DNA from: Aquatica leii
Lineage: Eukaryota; Arthropoda; Insecta; Coleoptera; Lampyridae
Assembly: GCA_035610365.1 (NCBI GenBank)
Contig: CM069436.1
Location: forward strand, 6,066,937 to 6,130,936
Direction of reading: 5' to 3'
Length of the DNA stretch: 64,000 bases
This document shows, one piece after another, positions 1 through 11,212 of the stretch. Under the pieces are notes generated by a model. The model was not told the DNA's origin and made no database searches. It saw only the letters and a program-made list of their open reading frames with translations. Every line of letters starts with the position of its first letter. Position 1 is the first letter of the stretch. Position numbers and translations under genes: made by a program.

Positions 1-250
1 GTTCGAATAGATAAAGTTCGACCACCATTAACTGCACCCTACGACGGCCCATATGAAGTTGTCCGAAGATATGAAAAAATACTGCATTCTAAAAATAAAG
101 GGTTACGAAGAAAGAATATCACTTGAAACTAGCATTTTTATCGCAAGAAACACAGGTCAGGGAAGAGCATTCTTATTCGAAACCAATTCAAATGAGAGCA
201 CAAGAAGCATCCAGTAACCTAAGAAAATTCGTTCGTTTTACCAACTCTCT
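1..250 (+). pseudogene. Ty3/gypsy pol, 3' end (integrase C-terminus)
   Basis: The frame starting at base 1 encodes VRIDKVRPPLTAPYDGPYEV and ends at a TGA at 124-126. A variable-Asp-lysine-VRPPL-x-PPYxGPYEV pattern is the usual C-terminal tail of Ty3/gypsy integrases. The homology seems to continue in another frame from about 115 (SLETSIFIARNTGQ), so a frameshift has broken the end of the gene. A purine-rich tract at 251-260 (GGAAGAGGAG) follows and fits a polypurine tract just before a 3' LTR. The rest of the element lies to the left of the window. It is not clearly the same family as the gypsy copies at 12800 and 31528. Confidence 0.75.
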
Positions 251-263
251 GGAAGAGGAGTAA

Positions 264-920
264 TGTGGTGACTTACTTTGGCAGTGCTCAATGAAACGCA
301 AACTTTGTATATATTTTAGTTAGTTTTTTTAGTTTCATTCAGGATAAAAGTTGGTGTTTTGGGGAATTCGAATTAAATGGTGTTACTTTATAAAACGCCT
401 TCTTAATTATGGTTTTCAAGTGTAGTAAACACCCACTTACATAAAAAGGCCGCTAAAGGATCTTATTTGAAAAAACTATTATTTATTGAATTCATTTTAT
501 ATACACTATGTACTCTTTATTTTCCTTCACACCACTATGAAATAAAAGAAAAACTTGTAGAATAGAAAAATAACATAAGAAAACCATGGGCACTCGACCA
601 CTCTCCCAGGACAACTAATCAACTGATGTCTAGCCAAGCTAAGACAAAGTCAGACAGGAAAAGTTTGCACTGACTTACATGACAAGAAACTCAAGAGTCT
701 TGACTATTGATGGCTTTCTAATCTGAGTCTGCTCTTCCAGTTGTGACATGAAAATGTGCAAGCCTTCTTTTGAACCTAATTCACTAAAATTGTTTTCCTA
801 CAGGGTGCATTAAAAGTTGATACTAATCTAAAACAATAGGCTTAAGTATTTTAATTACTACAAAAAAGTATAGACCAACTTAATTAAATATTCTGAACCT
901 ATGTTTATAATGTTCATTTA
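264..920 (+). repeat. Probable 3' LTR of the gypsy element (right end uncertain)
   Basis: The LTR is inferred to start at TGTGGTGAC (264), directly after the polypurine tract. A polyadenylation-type AATAAA lies at 541-546. I could not find a convincing CA end, a second LTR or a target duplication, so the right limit is only a guess set by the mariner element that begins at 923. The part after about 600 may be ordinary flank. Confidence 0.4.
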
Positions 921-922
921 TA

Positions 923-1281
923 CAGTGTGTCCGAAAAGTATGGAATATATTATACAGGTCGATAAATATGCACTTTACACGAAAAAGTTGTAAATAAAAG
1001 TTGTTTATCACTTAGTTATCTACCACCTGGGAGATATCAATTTAAATTTTTGCTGTAAACAAAATCGCAACGAATAACACTTACATTTTTTTAAATGGCA
1101 AGGCACGTCTTTATTATACTCACTTGATAGAGTCTTTTTTTCTCTTTTCAACCATATGAAACTTGAATACCTTTACATCAAAAAATTTTCAAGAAAAACA
1201 AGGACATGTCTAACAAATTTATTTTACTGAGCAGTATTAATCAGGTACGTAATATGCAGCATTGAAACAATTGAATGCACT
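923..1281 (+). repeat. Left terminal inverted repeat of the DD41D element
   Basis: This is about 359 bp and matches 2479-2839 in reverse complement nearly throughout, up to GAATGCACT. After 1281 the two arms differ by a short insertion of about 10 bases on this side, and a few more matching bases follow. Confidence 0.92.
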
Positions 1282-1323
1282 TTAGAACACTGTCACACTT
1301 TGCTATTTGTTAGTGCTTGAATT

Positions 1324-2400
1324 ATGGCTCAATTATCTGAGAAACATAGAATTGAAATTTTAATGATTCTGGGATATGGAGATAGAAGAAGAACCCAAGA
1401 CGAAGTATGTAATTTATTTAATAACTTGCATCCAGAATTAAACATTTCGCAGTCCACGGTAAGCAATATTTGGCGGAAATTTCAAGAGACAGGTTCGGTG
1501 AAAGATGCGAGTAGAACTGGTAGACCTTTGTCATTAAGTAATGTGGAACGAGAAAATGTGTTCTTGTCTGTTGAGGAAAATCCACAAATTTCTGTTCGGC
1601 AAATTGCTAGAGACCATAATTTGAATAAATCGGCTGTACATGACATTTTAAAAAAAGAAAAATTTCATCCTTATAAAGCTTGTGTAGTTCAAGAATTATT
1701 TGAAGACGATTTGGACAGAAGGCTGGAGTTTTGTGAAACAATAACAAACAAACTTGAACGAGATGCACATTTTCATAAAAATATCCTTTTTACTGATGAG
1801 GCCACGTTTTGTTTAAACGGCACAATTAACAAACAAAACACACGTTACTGGTCTTCACAAAATCCTCACTGGTATCTAGAAGGACACACCCAATACCAGC
1901 AGAAAGTCAACGTCTGGGAAGGAATGATTGGAAATCAAATTTTGAGGCCATATTTTTTTGAGGGTAGTTTAACGGCGAATATTTATCTCGATTTCTTAAG
2001 ATTTGAGTTAGTTCCTGCTTTGGCCGAGTTATTTCCACATGAAGTAGATCCAGATATACCTCATAACAGAATATGGCTTCAACAAGACGGGACACCTCCA
2101 CATTTTGGAATTAATGTCCGCCACTTTCTTAATAATACTTTTCAAAATACATGGATAGGCAGAAGAGGTACGATAGAATGGCCTGCTCGCTCGCCGGATT
2201 TAAGTCCACTAGATTTTTTTCTTTGGGGCTATATTAAAAGCAAAATTTATGTAAATAGACCTGATAATGTTGAAAATTGCATTAGAGTTGAGATAAGAGG
2301 TATAACTCGAGATATGATTTCAAAAGCAATCGATGGTTTTAAAAAACGAATTTACCACTGTCAAATTATGAATGGTTTACATTTTGAACATTTATTGTAA
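1324..2400 (+). CDS. Tc1/mariner-superfamily transposase, DD41D type, intact
   Basis: This 358-residue transposase would cut and paste the flanking inverted repeats at TA sites in the nucleus. The N-terminal half (about residues 1-120) holds two helix-turn-helix segments, one around ISQSTVSNIWRKF and one around ISVRQIARDHNLNKSAV. They are joined by an AT-hook-like TGRP. The catalytic triad is complete: D158 in FTDEATF, D255 in QQDGTPPH and D297 in SPLDFFLWGY. The spacing is 96 residues and then 41 residues, so the motif is DD41D rather than DD34D (mariner) or DD34E (Tc1). This start gives a full N-terminal domain, and a stop follows at 2398-2400. No stop or frameshift interrupts it, so it is the best candidate for an active protein in the window. 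Family membership is recognised from motifs and counted spacing. Confidence 0.93.
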   Translation: MAQLSEKHRIEILMILGYGDRRRTQDEVCNLFNNLHPELNISQSTVSNIWRKFQETGSVKDASRTGRPLSLSNVERENVFLSVEENPQISVRQIARDHNLNKSAVHDILKKEKFHPYKACVVQELFEDDLDRRLEFCETITNKLERDAHFHKNILFTDEATFCLNGTINKQNTRYWSSQNPHWYLEGHTQYQQKVNVWEGMIGNQILRPYFFEGSLTANIYLDFLRFELVPALAELFPHEVDPDIPHNRIWLQQDGTPPHFGINVRHFLNNTFQNTWIGRRGTIEWPARSPDLSPLDFFLWGYIKSKIYVNRPDNVENCIRVEIRGITRDMISKAIDGFKKRIYHCQIMNGLHFEHLL

Positions 2401-2478
2401 GTTTAGTTTACATACATTTTTTTGTTATAACAATTTTATGTAAAGATATTTAAAGTTTAATATTTGCTATTGTGACAG

Positions 2479-2839
2479 TGCATTCAATTGTTTCAATACT
2501 ACATATTACGTACCTGATTAATACTGCTCAGTAAAATAAATTTGTTAGACATGTCCTTGTTTTTCTTGAAAATTTTTTGATGTAAAGGTATTCAAGTTTC
2601 AGATGGTTGAAAAGAGAAAAAAAGACTCTATCAAATGAGTATAATAAAGACGTGTCTTGCTTGCCATTTAAAAAAATGTAAGTGTTATTCGTTGCGATTT
2701 TGTTTACAGCAAAAATTTAAATTGATATATCCCAGGTGGTAGATAACTAAGTGATAAACAACTTTTATTTACAACTTTTTCGTGTAAAGTGCATATTTAT
2801 CGACCTGTATAATATATTCCATACTTTTCGGACACACTG
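2479..2839 (-). repeat. Right terminal inverted repeat of the DD41D element
   Basis: This is the reverse-complement partner of 923-1281, about 361 bp long. It begins about 80 bp after the transposase stop. Confidence 0.92.
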
Positions 2840-2841
2840 TA

Positions 2842-5305
2842 TATTTGTTTATGCTTATGTTAAATGCTTTTAATATCTTTACAAATTACTTTTATAAAAA
2901 AAACCTATTATTTGTGCGTTTTAGTCAAAACTGGGTTCACAATACAATTTAGAATTCCATAATGATTGAAAATCCACTATTTAAAACATAATAAAAAACA
3001 CATATTTTTTTGAATATTTTCAAAAGTACCCATTTTTAAAATTTCAAAATAAAATTTTGTTCCAATTTGAAAAAAATATTTTCCGCTTAATATATATTGT
3101 GTTGTATATCAAATTAAAGGACATAAAAAAAGCAACGAAATGACTAAGTCAACTAGGAGAGCTACAATTATAATTTAAAAAAAAAACGGCCGAGCATTTT
3201 TTTGCTCTTTTTGGGAACTTTACATAGCTCTAAATCCTAAACGGATAATCATTTTTCCATAAAATTTGGTGTTTTTCTTAGTTTTGACAAAGACTTATTT
3301 AACAGAAGAATGATTTATCGACGGCTTGATAAAAACCATGTGACCGGACTATACATTTCATCCTAGTATGATGCTGTATATGCTCAGATTACACGTCTGG
3401 TTTCCAATATGAGCAATAAGCTCCATAAGAACCACAGACAAAAACACGTAACGCTGATTTTTATTGTTTTTCTAATAATAAAGTGAATTAAAAAAAAAAT
3501 GTTCTGTCAAGATGGAGCTACAGTTTGATGTTGGTTAACGCTCACCGATGCACCTCACAATGCTATTAATCTTCACTAAAATTTAAAAGCGGTCTAAACT
3601 TAAAAAACAAATCAAAATGAGATTTGCGGGTTTAAAAATAATCAACTTTGAAATTGTGACTAATTCTTAGCACTGCGTCAATTTGGACGCGTAATGTATT
3701 TAATTTATTTGCATTTTTGGCAACACCAAACGCTTTTATTCCTGTATGAACATATATTTCTAAGACAGCATTAGAAAACACAAAAAACAGTCAATATTAG
3801 TTTACAGCCTTTACACCTTTAAAAAAGAGCATCGCCAAAGCGACTTAAAAATAATACAAAAACATTGCAGTTATTCGCGACATCACAACGATAAATCATT
3901 GGTATAAGTAGGCGTATTCGTTGCAAACAAAAAATGAATATACTTTATAAATGTCAAAACAATTAAAGACATCCATGTATAAACCATAGCGGACGCAATA
4001 AAACAAAAATGCTAACTAGAAAGAATAATAAATTGTGCAAAAGCGCGCGCATCGATATGATGACATTTTAAGTTTAAGCAATTGCACTTTTGCCAAACGA
4101 TCGTGCAACTTACCTATTAATAAAAGCATTAGAAATATTTCTCGTTTTATATACCAGAATTGAAAATTAATAAAAAAAACTTGGAAAATAACCGTCCTTG
4201 AACTTGATAATATATACAAGCTTTCGGCCAGAAAAATAAATTTAAGGATAATTTAAATGATATGGAACAACTAAGTACATTTAGAGGACGTTGAGTTTAA
4301 TTTTGGACTAAGCCAGATGTTCTCTAAAACAGTAAGATACGACTTTGCCAAAATTTTTATAAAGAGACCTTCTTTAATAAGTTAGGTGAAATTTCAAACA
4401 GTAATTAAATAATAAAATTGTGTAACTAGAAGAATATTTATAGGAGCTTTAACGTTTTTCAGTGCCAAACGCAATTGTCCTTAAACATCCACGTGTTCAT
4501 TTATTCACATAAAAAGTTCGATAATTGAGTAAATAAATCGAAGGTTAAGGTAACTTAACCCAATGTGTTAATTAACAAAATAATTATATTGTCAATTAAG
4601 AATAAATTAACAATTAAACATTGTCGGGCACAGCAGTGTTGTTTAATATTAAATTAAATTGAAACCCTAACGTGCCGCGCCAATTAATTTTAGCAAAAAA
4701 TCAACAAATCACCCTTAGTGTTTCTCTTCATATTTTCTAAGTTCATTAAATTCCAGATGTTTACAATTCAAATAAAAATGCTTTTCAATTAAAATTATTT
4801 CTGCACACAAATGTGAAAATGTAAAAAATTGTAATTGTACTAAATGTCAATATGACACAATTTTTAATTGTTGGAAATGTCAACGCCAGATGAACTTTAC
4901 TAGTTTACATTGTCTTAATTAAAAAAATCTTAAATCGTTAATAGTATACAAAGAATATTGGCTGCAAAAGGTGTGTTTTTGGCACTTTACGTGTTGCCCA
5001 CCTCAGATTCATCGCGTGCCAAAGCCTATCATTTTTTGAACTAACGGCATATAATAACTATTTTCTAATTGCATAATGACTACTTTCAAAAACCATTTTA
5101 GAGTCGATATGAGTTGGCATTGTAAAAAAAAACTAAAACAAAAGAAGAACTATAGACACGTTGACTCGGTGAGTTACAAATGTCAATGCTAGATTTTTTG
5201 GCACTTACATAACTATTTTTTTTTTGAAAGAGTGCCTGGTAAATAGATACAACTAGGATTTATCTAAGAAATTTTTCGTGCCGTATTTACACAATTTTTC
5301 CTTCA
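2842..5305. other. No recognisable feature
   Basis: AT-rich DNA with many short homopolymer runs. I see no credible coding region, repeat end or RNA gene on either strand. The small ORF on the minus strand at 4016-4219 has no recognisable motif. Confidence 0.5.
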
Positions 5306-5307
5306 TA

Positions 5308-5867
5308 CAGGGTGTCCACGTATTTCCTCGATAGCTCCCTTATTAATAAAAATTTCGAAAAATTATCTTAAAATAAGTTTTATCAAATCAAATTCTCCAT
5401 CTCCTAAAATTATTTTCAGTTACACCGGGTGTCCCATATCTGCTGGGCTGGACCCAATTTAATTTTTTTAAGTGACTTGATACAATTTTCATTGAATTTA
5501 TTGATTTCTCAGTAAAAACAAAAATCAGTTTAATAAGCTTTCTTTTTACTTAAAACCGTTGGTTTTTGAAATAATCCGAAAAAACTGCTTTTGCAGCGTT
5601 TTACGCCATTTTGAATATCTCGTGAATGATCGCACTTAAAGCAATGCGGTTTAGACCATTTGATTTGAGAAGAAACGAACTACGATTGTAACTTTCGTTA
5701 AAAAATCATAAAAATTTTTAACTGTCAAAAATTTTTTTTTAGAACTTGAATATTTTTTTTTTAATGGAAGTATGTATTTTCTTCTCGTCTATAAAACGCA
5801 AAATTTAATTTTCTTTCTGCTGATAAAATAATTTTTCGATATTTTTACGCTTCAGCGGAACACCCTG
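5308..5867. mobile_element. MITE with CAGGGTGT ends, family shared with 49801-50443
   Basis: This 560-bp non-coding unit is flanked by TA (5306-5307 and 5868-5869). It starts CAGGGTGTCC and ends in the complementary GGAACACCCTG. The left arm matches 49801 onward (CTCGATAGCTCCCTTATTAA and about 90 further bases). It also carries an inner copy of the end, decayed to CACCGGGTGTCCCAT, near 5424. The right arm matches the left only in patches, so this is an older or rearranged copy. The ends suggest mobilisation by a Tc1/mariner transposase. Confidence 0.8.
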
Positions 5868-5869
5868 TA

Positions 5870-6529
5870 TAACTCCAATAAAGAAGTTTTGCAGTGTTAC
5901 GTCACACGATCTAAGCGGTTAGTTGATATCTACGCTTCTAAATACGACCAGAATATTACATACACACTAGAGAAATTTATTCAAGGCGTAACTCCATCTT
6001 GTTGAAAATAAACACAGTATAACCAACCGAAATATAAAACAAAATTAGCGTCGTACATCAATACAAAAGTTTCAACAAACAGTAAAATTATTACCACGTA
6101 AACCTTTATAGTTAAAATAGAACTTAGTGATAAAACCTGGATGGAGTACTGAAAAACTTTCAGTTGAATCTACTTGTTTGTTTACGTATTAAGAATAAAT
6201 GCACTTGTTTTCTTATCAGCGCTGTGAAATACATAGATAACTCGACTATCAGATAAAAAGAATTGTAATTTGCGAAAAAAATATATTTATAAAATGAGCA
6301 CAAAATAAATAGTAGTACATTCTAAATAGAAGAAAACTTAAGCCATACATGATAAGATGACCTATTTTTCCTAGTAATATTTTTTCGCTTTTATGCAATA
6401 TACGGATCAAATATTTTTTAAAAATCCTTAAAAAAAATTGTTTTCTATATGAAGTAATAATGCCTTTATTAAATGTTTGAAACAAAGAGTCCTATTTAAC
6501 CAATTGTTATTAATTTACAAGGTAAATAC
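5870..6529. other. No recognisable feature
   Basis: AT-rich sequence with no motif that I recognise. Confidence 0.5.
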
Positions 6530-6584
6530 ACCCTGTCCAAGATAAGAATGCACAGCATGGGGATCTTGAAAACGGTAGAAGATA

Positions 6585-6837
6585 CAGGGTGACTTAAATT
6601 AAAAAAAATTTGCGCTATTTTTTCAAAATTCTCAAAAAAATGTGATTTTTTGGATTTTCGTTTCTTTTCATTTTTTTATTTATGTTAAATGATATTAAAA
6701 AACTACCGGCACTTTCTTATTGCTACTTTTTAAGCTCTACAAAATGGCGTGTTCAAATTTTTAATCCGACGTTTCGTATCCGAGAAAGCATCATCAACTT
6801 TATTTTTTTATATGGCCACAAACAAAGAGACACCATG
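6585..6837 (+). repeat. Left arm module of the second DD41D element, bounded like a MITE
   Basis: 253 bp, beginning TA-CAGGGTGAC and finishing GACACCATG-TA. Both limits look like TA-flanked transposon ends facing inward to this module. It is the inverted copy of 8325-8614. Confidence 0.7.
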
Positions 6838-7127
6838 TATTAGGTAGCATTATTCATTACAAATTCAACGATGTATCACACATTATGGTTTTGAAGCCAA
6901 AAAAAGGGAAAAACATGAGTTATAAGGTTTTTTATTTTTTAAATTAGTAGGCATTGGAATAATCGCAATATTTATGTTTTATCTGTCACATTATTGTTGA
7001 AAACGCAATTTGGTGTTGTGTAAGTTGTTTTTACGGGAATTTGAAGTGTTTTAACTTTTGTTCTTATTAAAGTTACTTATCCGTTAGTTTGTTGCTTCGT
7101 GCTTTTAATTTATTTACAAGTGTTACC

Positions 7128-8182
7128 ATGGAAAGAGAAAGTTTCACAAACGAAGAAAAATTTGATATGTTGACGTGTTACATCTTGTGCCGCAAAAGTT
7201 GTGTAGCTGCTGAACAGATGTACTCTGATAATTATCCTGAACGAAGACAACCTCAAAAATCCATTTTTCGACGTTTGGTATCTAATTTAAAAGAATTTGG
7301 TTCATTTAAAAAACCTGTTGTATCTCGTAAAAAACAATCCAACGAAGAAAAGACGACTACTGTTTTACAAACCGTTGTTGAAAATCCTGAGATATCGACA
7401 AGACTAATTGAACGTCGAACTGGACTAGCTAGATCTACAGCCCAGTTCATTTTACAAAAGAATAAATTTCATCCCTATAAATTTAGAATTTGCCAGGGTC
7501 TTAGACCTGGTGACGAGAGAAGGCGAGCAAGTTTTTGTGAATGGTATAGCAGAAAATGTGAAGAAGATCAAAATTTTCCTTTTAAAGTAATTTGGTCTGA
7601 TGAAAGCAATGGCATTTTTAACCGTCGTAACAAACATTATTGGGCAACAGACAATCTTCATTTAATAAAAGAAGCAAGGTATCAACATCGATTTGAATTT
7701 AATCTGTGGGTAGGCATTTTGGGTGGCAGAATAATAGGACCTTTTATTTCTCACAACAATTTAAATTCCGAACGATATTTCGACCTACTGCAGACTGATT
7801 TGGAGAATGCCTTGGATGAATTACCATTACTTATAGTTAACAACTGCTGGTTTCAGCAAGATGGTGCCCCAGCGCATAATTCAAGAAATGTGCGGGAATT
7901 TGTCCCAGAGGTTTCCTGGAAAATGCATTGGAACTCACAGTGAAGTAGCCTGGCCAGCCCGATCACCTGACTTAACCCCATTGGGATTTTTTCCTGTGGT
8001 ATTATTTACAAAACCAAGTATATGACGCCACTTTTGAAAATGAAGAACAGTTATTGGCATTGGTTTTAGCAGCAGTTAATACAATCACACCAGAAATGTT
8101 AGACCATGTTTTGAATTCTTCTGTAGACAGAGCATACTTGTGTCTAGAAAATAATGGCAACCTATTTGAGCAATTATTATAA
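7128..8182 (+). pseudogene. DD41D transposase with two frameshifts
   Basis: The reading frame opens at MERESFTNEEKFDML (7128; an in-frame Met 39 bp upstream at 7089 is less likely). It shows the helix-turn-helix region (ENPEISTRLIERRTGLARST), the first catalytic Asp in IWSDES and the second in FQQDGAPAH. Near 7900 the frame shifts by one base. Homology continues in another frame through AWPARSPDLTPL. At 7983-7985 an extra G falls exactly in the codon for the third catalytic Asp (PLD). The last part then runs in a third frame to a TAA at 8180-8182. Allowing for both shifts, the second-to-third Asp spacing is again 41. The protein is related to, but clearly distinct from, the intact one at 1324-2400. 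It cannot make active enzyme as it stands. Confidence 0.88.
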
Positions 8183-8324
8183 TTTTTTGACATTGTGTTT
8201 CTGTTATTGTACCAGCGCCTACTAATTTAAAAAATAAAAAACCTTATAACTCACGTTTTCCCCTTTTTTGGCTTCAAAACCATAATGTGTGATACATCGT
8301 TGAATTTGTAATGAATACCGAATA

Positions 8325-8614
8325 CAGGGTGTCTCTTTGTTTGTGGCCATATAAAAAAATAAAGTTGATGATGGTTTCTCGGATACGAAACGTCGAATTA
8401 AAAATTTGAATACGCCATTTTGTAGAGCTTAAAAAGTGGCAATGAGAAAGTGCCGGTAGTTTTTTAATATCATTTAAAATATGAAAAGAAACAAAAATCC
8501 AAAAAATCACATTTTTTTGAGAATTTTGAAAACTATAAACAATAATAAACTTTTGCGGCCAGCATGTGAACATACTCTAAATAACGCAACTTTTTTCTAA
8601 TTTAAGCCACCCTG
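8325..8614 (-). repeat. Right arm module of the second DD41D element, bounded like a MITE
   Basis: 290 bp, beginning TA-CAGGGTGTCTC and finishing GCCACCCTG-TA. It is the reverse complement of 6585-6837, apart from about 37 extra bases near 8530-8575 (ACTTTTGCGGCCAGCATG). Confidence 0.7.
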
Positions 8615-8668
8615 TATCTTCTACCGTTTTCAAGATCCCCATGCTGTGCATTTTTATCTTGGACACGT

Positions 8669-8855
8669 AGTATACAGGATGTTAATACTCCGCACTAACT
8701 AAACCATACATTGAATTACGTTATTTCTACTTAAGATGCTACAGATAATAGATAGTATGTAGAGATACAGATAACAAATCAATGCTACCTACGACTCAAA
8801 AGTCAATTGCGGTCAACATATACAATAAATCAAAAAACTTTACGTGTTAGGTATA
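8669..8855. other. Short spacer with a lone transposon-like end
   Basis: TATACAGGATGTTAATACT at about 8671 resembles the left end of the MITE that starts at 8856 (TATACAGGGTGTCAATACT). It may be a truncated sister copy. Nothing else is recognisable. Confidence 0.4.
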
Positions 8856-9507
8856 CAGGGTGTCAATACTAAGTTGTAACACTCAAAAATGATAGTCAGA
8901 ACTCATTGAAACAAGCACCTTTTCTTAGTTTTTTTAAGAATAAAAAAAATACAGAACTTTCAGCATTTGCTTTAGGGTCCCTAATCATTTGTATTTACAA
9001 TTATTTTCTATTTTATCAAATAACAAAAAAGCAACCGATCAAAAATTTCAAATCAAGATATGTATTTGGGAAACTACACGATCAATTTCTGAAAATAAAA
9101 CATTTATAAAATCCTTAAACTATGTACTATTTGTTTGAAACATTGAATTACAAGATATATTTTAACAAACTCCAACAATCATTTAAAACAAAGTAGGCTG
9201 CTGCCATTACATAAGAAAAATAAAACAAAGCAAAATAAAACAACAAGGGATGAACTAAATTTAACTTTTAAAATGGCCACCATTCGCAGCAACGCAATTT
9301 TAATATTAGAAGAGACGCCTGCAAGAGCTGCCTGCTTTATCTTCTGCTGCAGCTACTATTCTAGCTACCTAATTGTGTGTTTATTGTTGTCTCATATACA
9401 GAGATCTTCAGGCTGGCCACGCGTGACGCGACAGAACTAAGAAAAGTTGATTGTTTCAATGACTTAACTTACATTTTCCGAGGTTACAACTTAGTATTAA
9501 CACCCTG
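8856..9507. mobile_element. MITE with about 80-bp inverted repeats
   Basis: 652 bp flanked by TA at 8854-8855 and 9508-9509. The ends CAGGGTGTCAATACTAAGTT and its near-complement at 9488-9507 pair well. Pairing extends about 80 bp inward, including CATTGAAACAA and TTTTCTTAGTT. There is no transposase. The ORF inside at 8906-9109 shows no known motif. This is a separate family from the MITEs at 5308 and 49801. Confidence 0.82.
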
Positions 9508-9509
9508 TA

Positions 9510-9845
9510 TACAATGCTCCCTGATTTTCGAAAATGAGCGTAGCTTAGGTCGATAAGCAACAGAAAAGCATAATGCATGCTGTAATCACAATTGAAGTTA
9601 AGACTGTACGATAAAAACTTATCAGAATTGCCGTATTTCCCCCCAACGAAATTAAAAACTGGGTAAAACCGAGACAAAAATTCAAGAGGTTCCAAAATCA
9701 TAAAAACCCAATGCAAAGAATCCATTAGAACAATCCACAACGGCCAAGCAACCAGTAACTGCATGAAACGTGCATGAAGTATTCCCATAAAGTATACTAG
9801 CGCCATAGATATCGATATCACAGCCAACTTAATTCTTAATGTACA
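9510..9845. other. No recognisable feature
   Basis: A minus-strand ORF (9456-9827) overlaps the MITE end and shows no recognisable motif. I regard it as chance. Confidence 0.4.
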
Positions 9846-11212
9846 ACTTCAATACCCTCACTACATTAAAGAATTACACAATCAGCTACCATTCTTCCGT
9901 TCCAATTAATTACAGTTAAATAACTGCATCGGCAATTTTGTTCCTAATACTTTACTAACGTACCTCGTACTATGTGCTCGATATAGTAAACTACCAACTA
10001 CCTCCTGGTATTGAGCATTTTTAATTTCCACGATTTCTTCTTCTGTCTTTGGAGACATTTCTTTCATCGGTCTTTGATTTGTGACTATGGGTGTCGCTGC
10101 TGATTTGCAATTATCCATATTAAGAAAAATGTTCTTAGTTTTACTATCTCTAGTCATGTGCAAACCAACGCAGTTACTTGCCTTGTTGCCCAAATGTTTC
10201 ATGTTGAATTCGTTGCAACATCCGATCTTGAATCAGATTTATTTGAGAATATAATCAAATCGTCCACATATACAGCAACAAATATCATTGACTCCTCTTA
10301 GATTTTAAAACAAAAATCATAAATCAATTAGTGATTGCTTCAAAGCTTCTTCAATTAAAACGGCATTTAATTTTTAGTTCTACTCACGACTTTCTTGTTC
10401 AATACCCACACTACATTAAAGAATTACACTATCAGCTACCATTCTTCCGTTCCAATTAATTACAGTTAAATAACTTCATCGGCAATTTTGTTCCTAATAC
10501 TTTACTAACGTACCTCGTACTATGTGCTAAATATGGTACTACCAACTACCTCCTGGTATGGAACATTTTTAATTTCCACGATTTCTTCTTCTGTCTTTGG
10601 AGACATTTCTTTCGTCGGCCTTTGATTTGTGACTATGGGTGTCGCTGCTGATTTGCAGTTATCCATATCAAGAAAAATTTTCTTAGTTTTACTATCTCTA
10701 GTCATGTGCAAACCAACGCAGTACTTGCCTTGTTGCCCAAATGTTTCATGTTGAATTCGTTGCAACATCCGATTTTGAATCAGATTAATTTGAGAATATA
10801 AGCAAATCGTCCACATATACAGCAACAAATATCATTGATTCCTCTTAGATTTTAAAACAAAAATCATGAATCAATTAGTGATTGCCTCAAACCTTCAATT
10901 AAAACGGCATTTATTTTTAGTTCTACTCACGACTTTCTTGTTCAATACCCCCACTACATTAAAGAATTACACTATCAGCTATCATTCTTCCGTTCCAATT
11001 AATTACAGTTTAATAACTTCATCGGCAATTTTGTTCCTAATACTTTACTAACGTACCTCGTACTATGTGCTAGATATAGTAAACTACCAACTACCTCCTG
11101 GTACGGAACATTTTTAATTTCCACGACTTCTTCCTCTGTCTTTGGAGACATTTCTTTCGTCGGCGTTTGATTTGTGACTATGGGTGTCGCTGCTGATTTG
11201 CAATTATCCATT
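9846..11212 (-). repeat. Tandem array of copia RT/RNase H segment, about 545-bp unit
   Basis: The block beginning CTACATTAAAGAATTACAC occurs at 9861, 10411 and 10953, giving periods of 550 and 542 bp. Two units are complete and the third is partial (to 11212). On the minus strand each full unit encodes the RT active-site stretch VYVDD and then LHMTRDSKT and DNCKSAATPI, followed by YQEVVGS. In the partial unit the YVDD part is missing. The copies differ by scattered changes, so the duplication is not an assembly echo of one identical read. Confidence 0.85.

Larger units (their letters stand above)
923..2839 (+). mobile_element. Complete DD41D Tc1/mariner-like transposon with about 360-bp inverted repeats
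   Basis: The element is 1,917 bp, starts CAGTGTGTCCGAAAAG and ends with the complement of that sequence. It is flanked on both sides by TA (921-922 and 2840-2841), the standard Tc1/mariner target duplication. Inverted repeats of about 360 bp enclose a single transposase gene. The two repeats are nearly identical, with only scattered differences, and the ORF is open. Insertion was therefore probably recent compared with the other elements here. The element lies near or within the LTR-like sequence to its left. Confidence 0.93.
6530..8668 (+). mobile_element. Second DD41D mariner-like element with layered inverted repeats
   Basis: About 2.1 kb with inverted arms of roughly 400 bp around a broken transposase gene. 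Two sets of ends are visible. The outer set is the TGTCCAAGATAA block near 6535 and its complement near 8660. The next set is TA-CAGGGTGACTT at 6585 paired with CCACCCTG-TA at 8614. The stretch between the two sets (CACAGCATGGGGATCTTGAA) is also inverted, so the outer limits are real parts of the repeat. The classic element would be 6585-8614 (2,030 bp). The flanking 55 bp of inverted sequence suggests that it sits inside, or grew out of, a larger palindrome. Confidence 0.82.

Noticed and set aside
9456..9827. 123-codon minus-strand ORF
   Set aside because: It overlaps the right end of a MITE and has no motif. The hydrophobic look follows from AT-rich composition.
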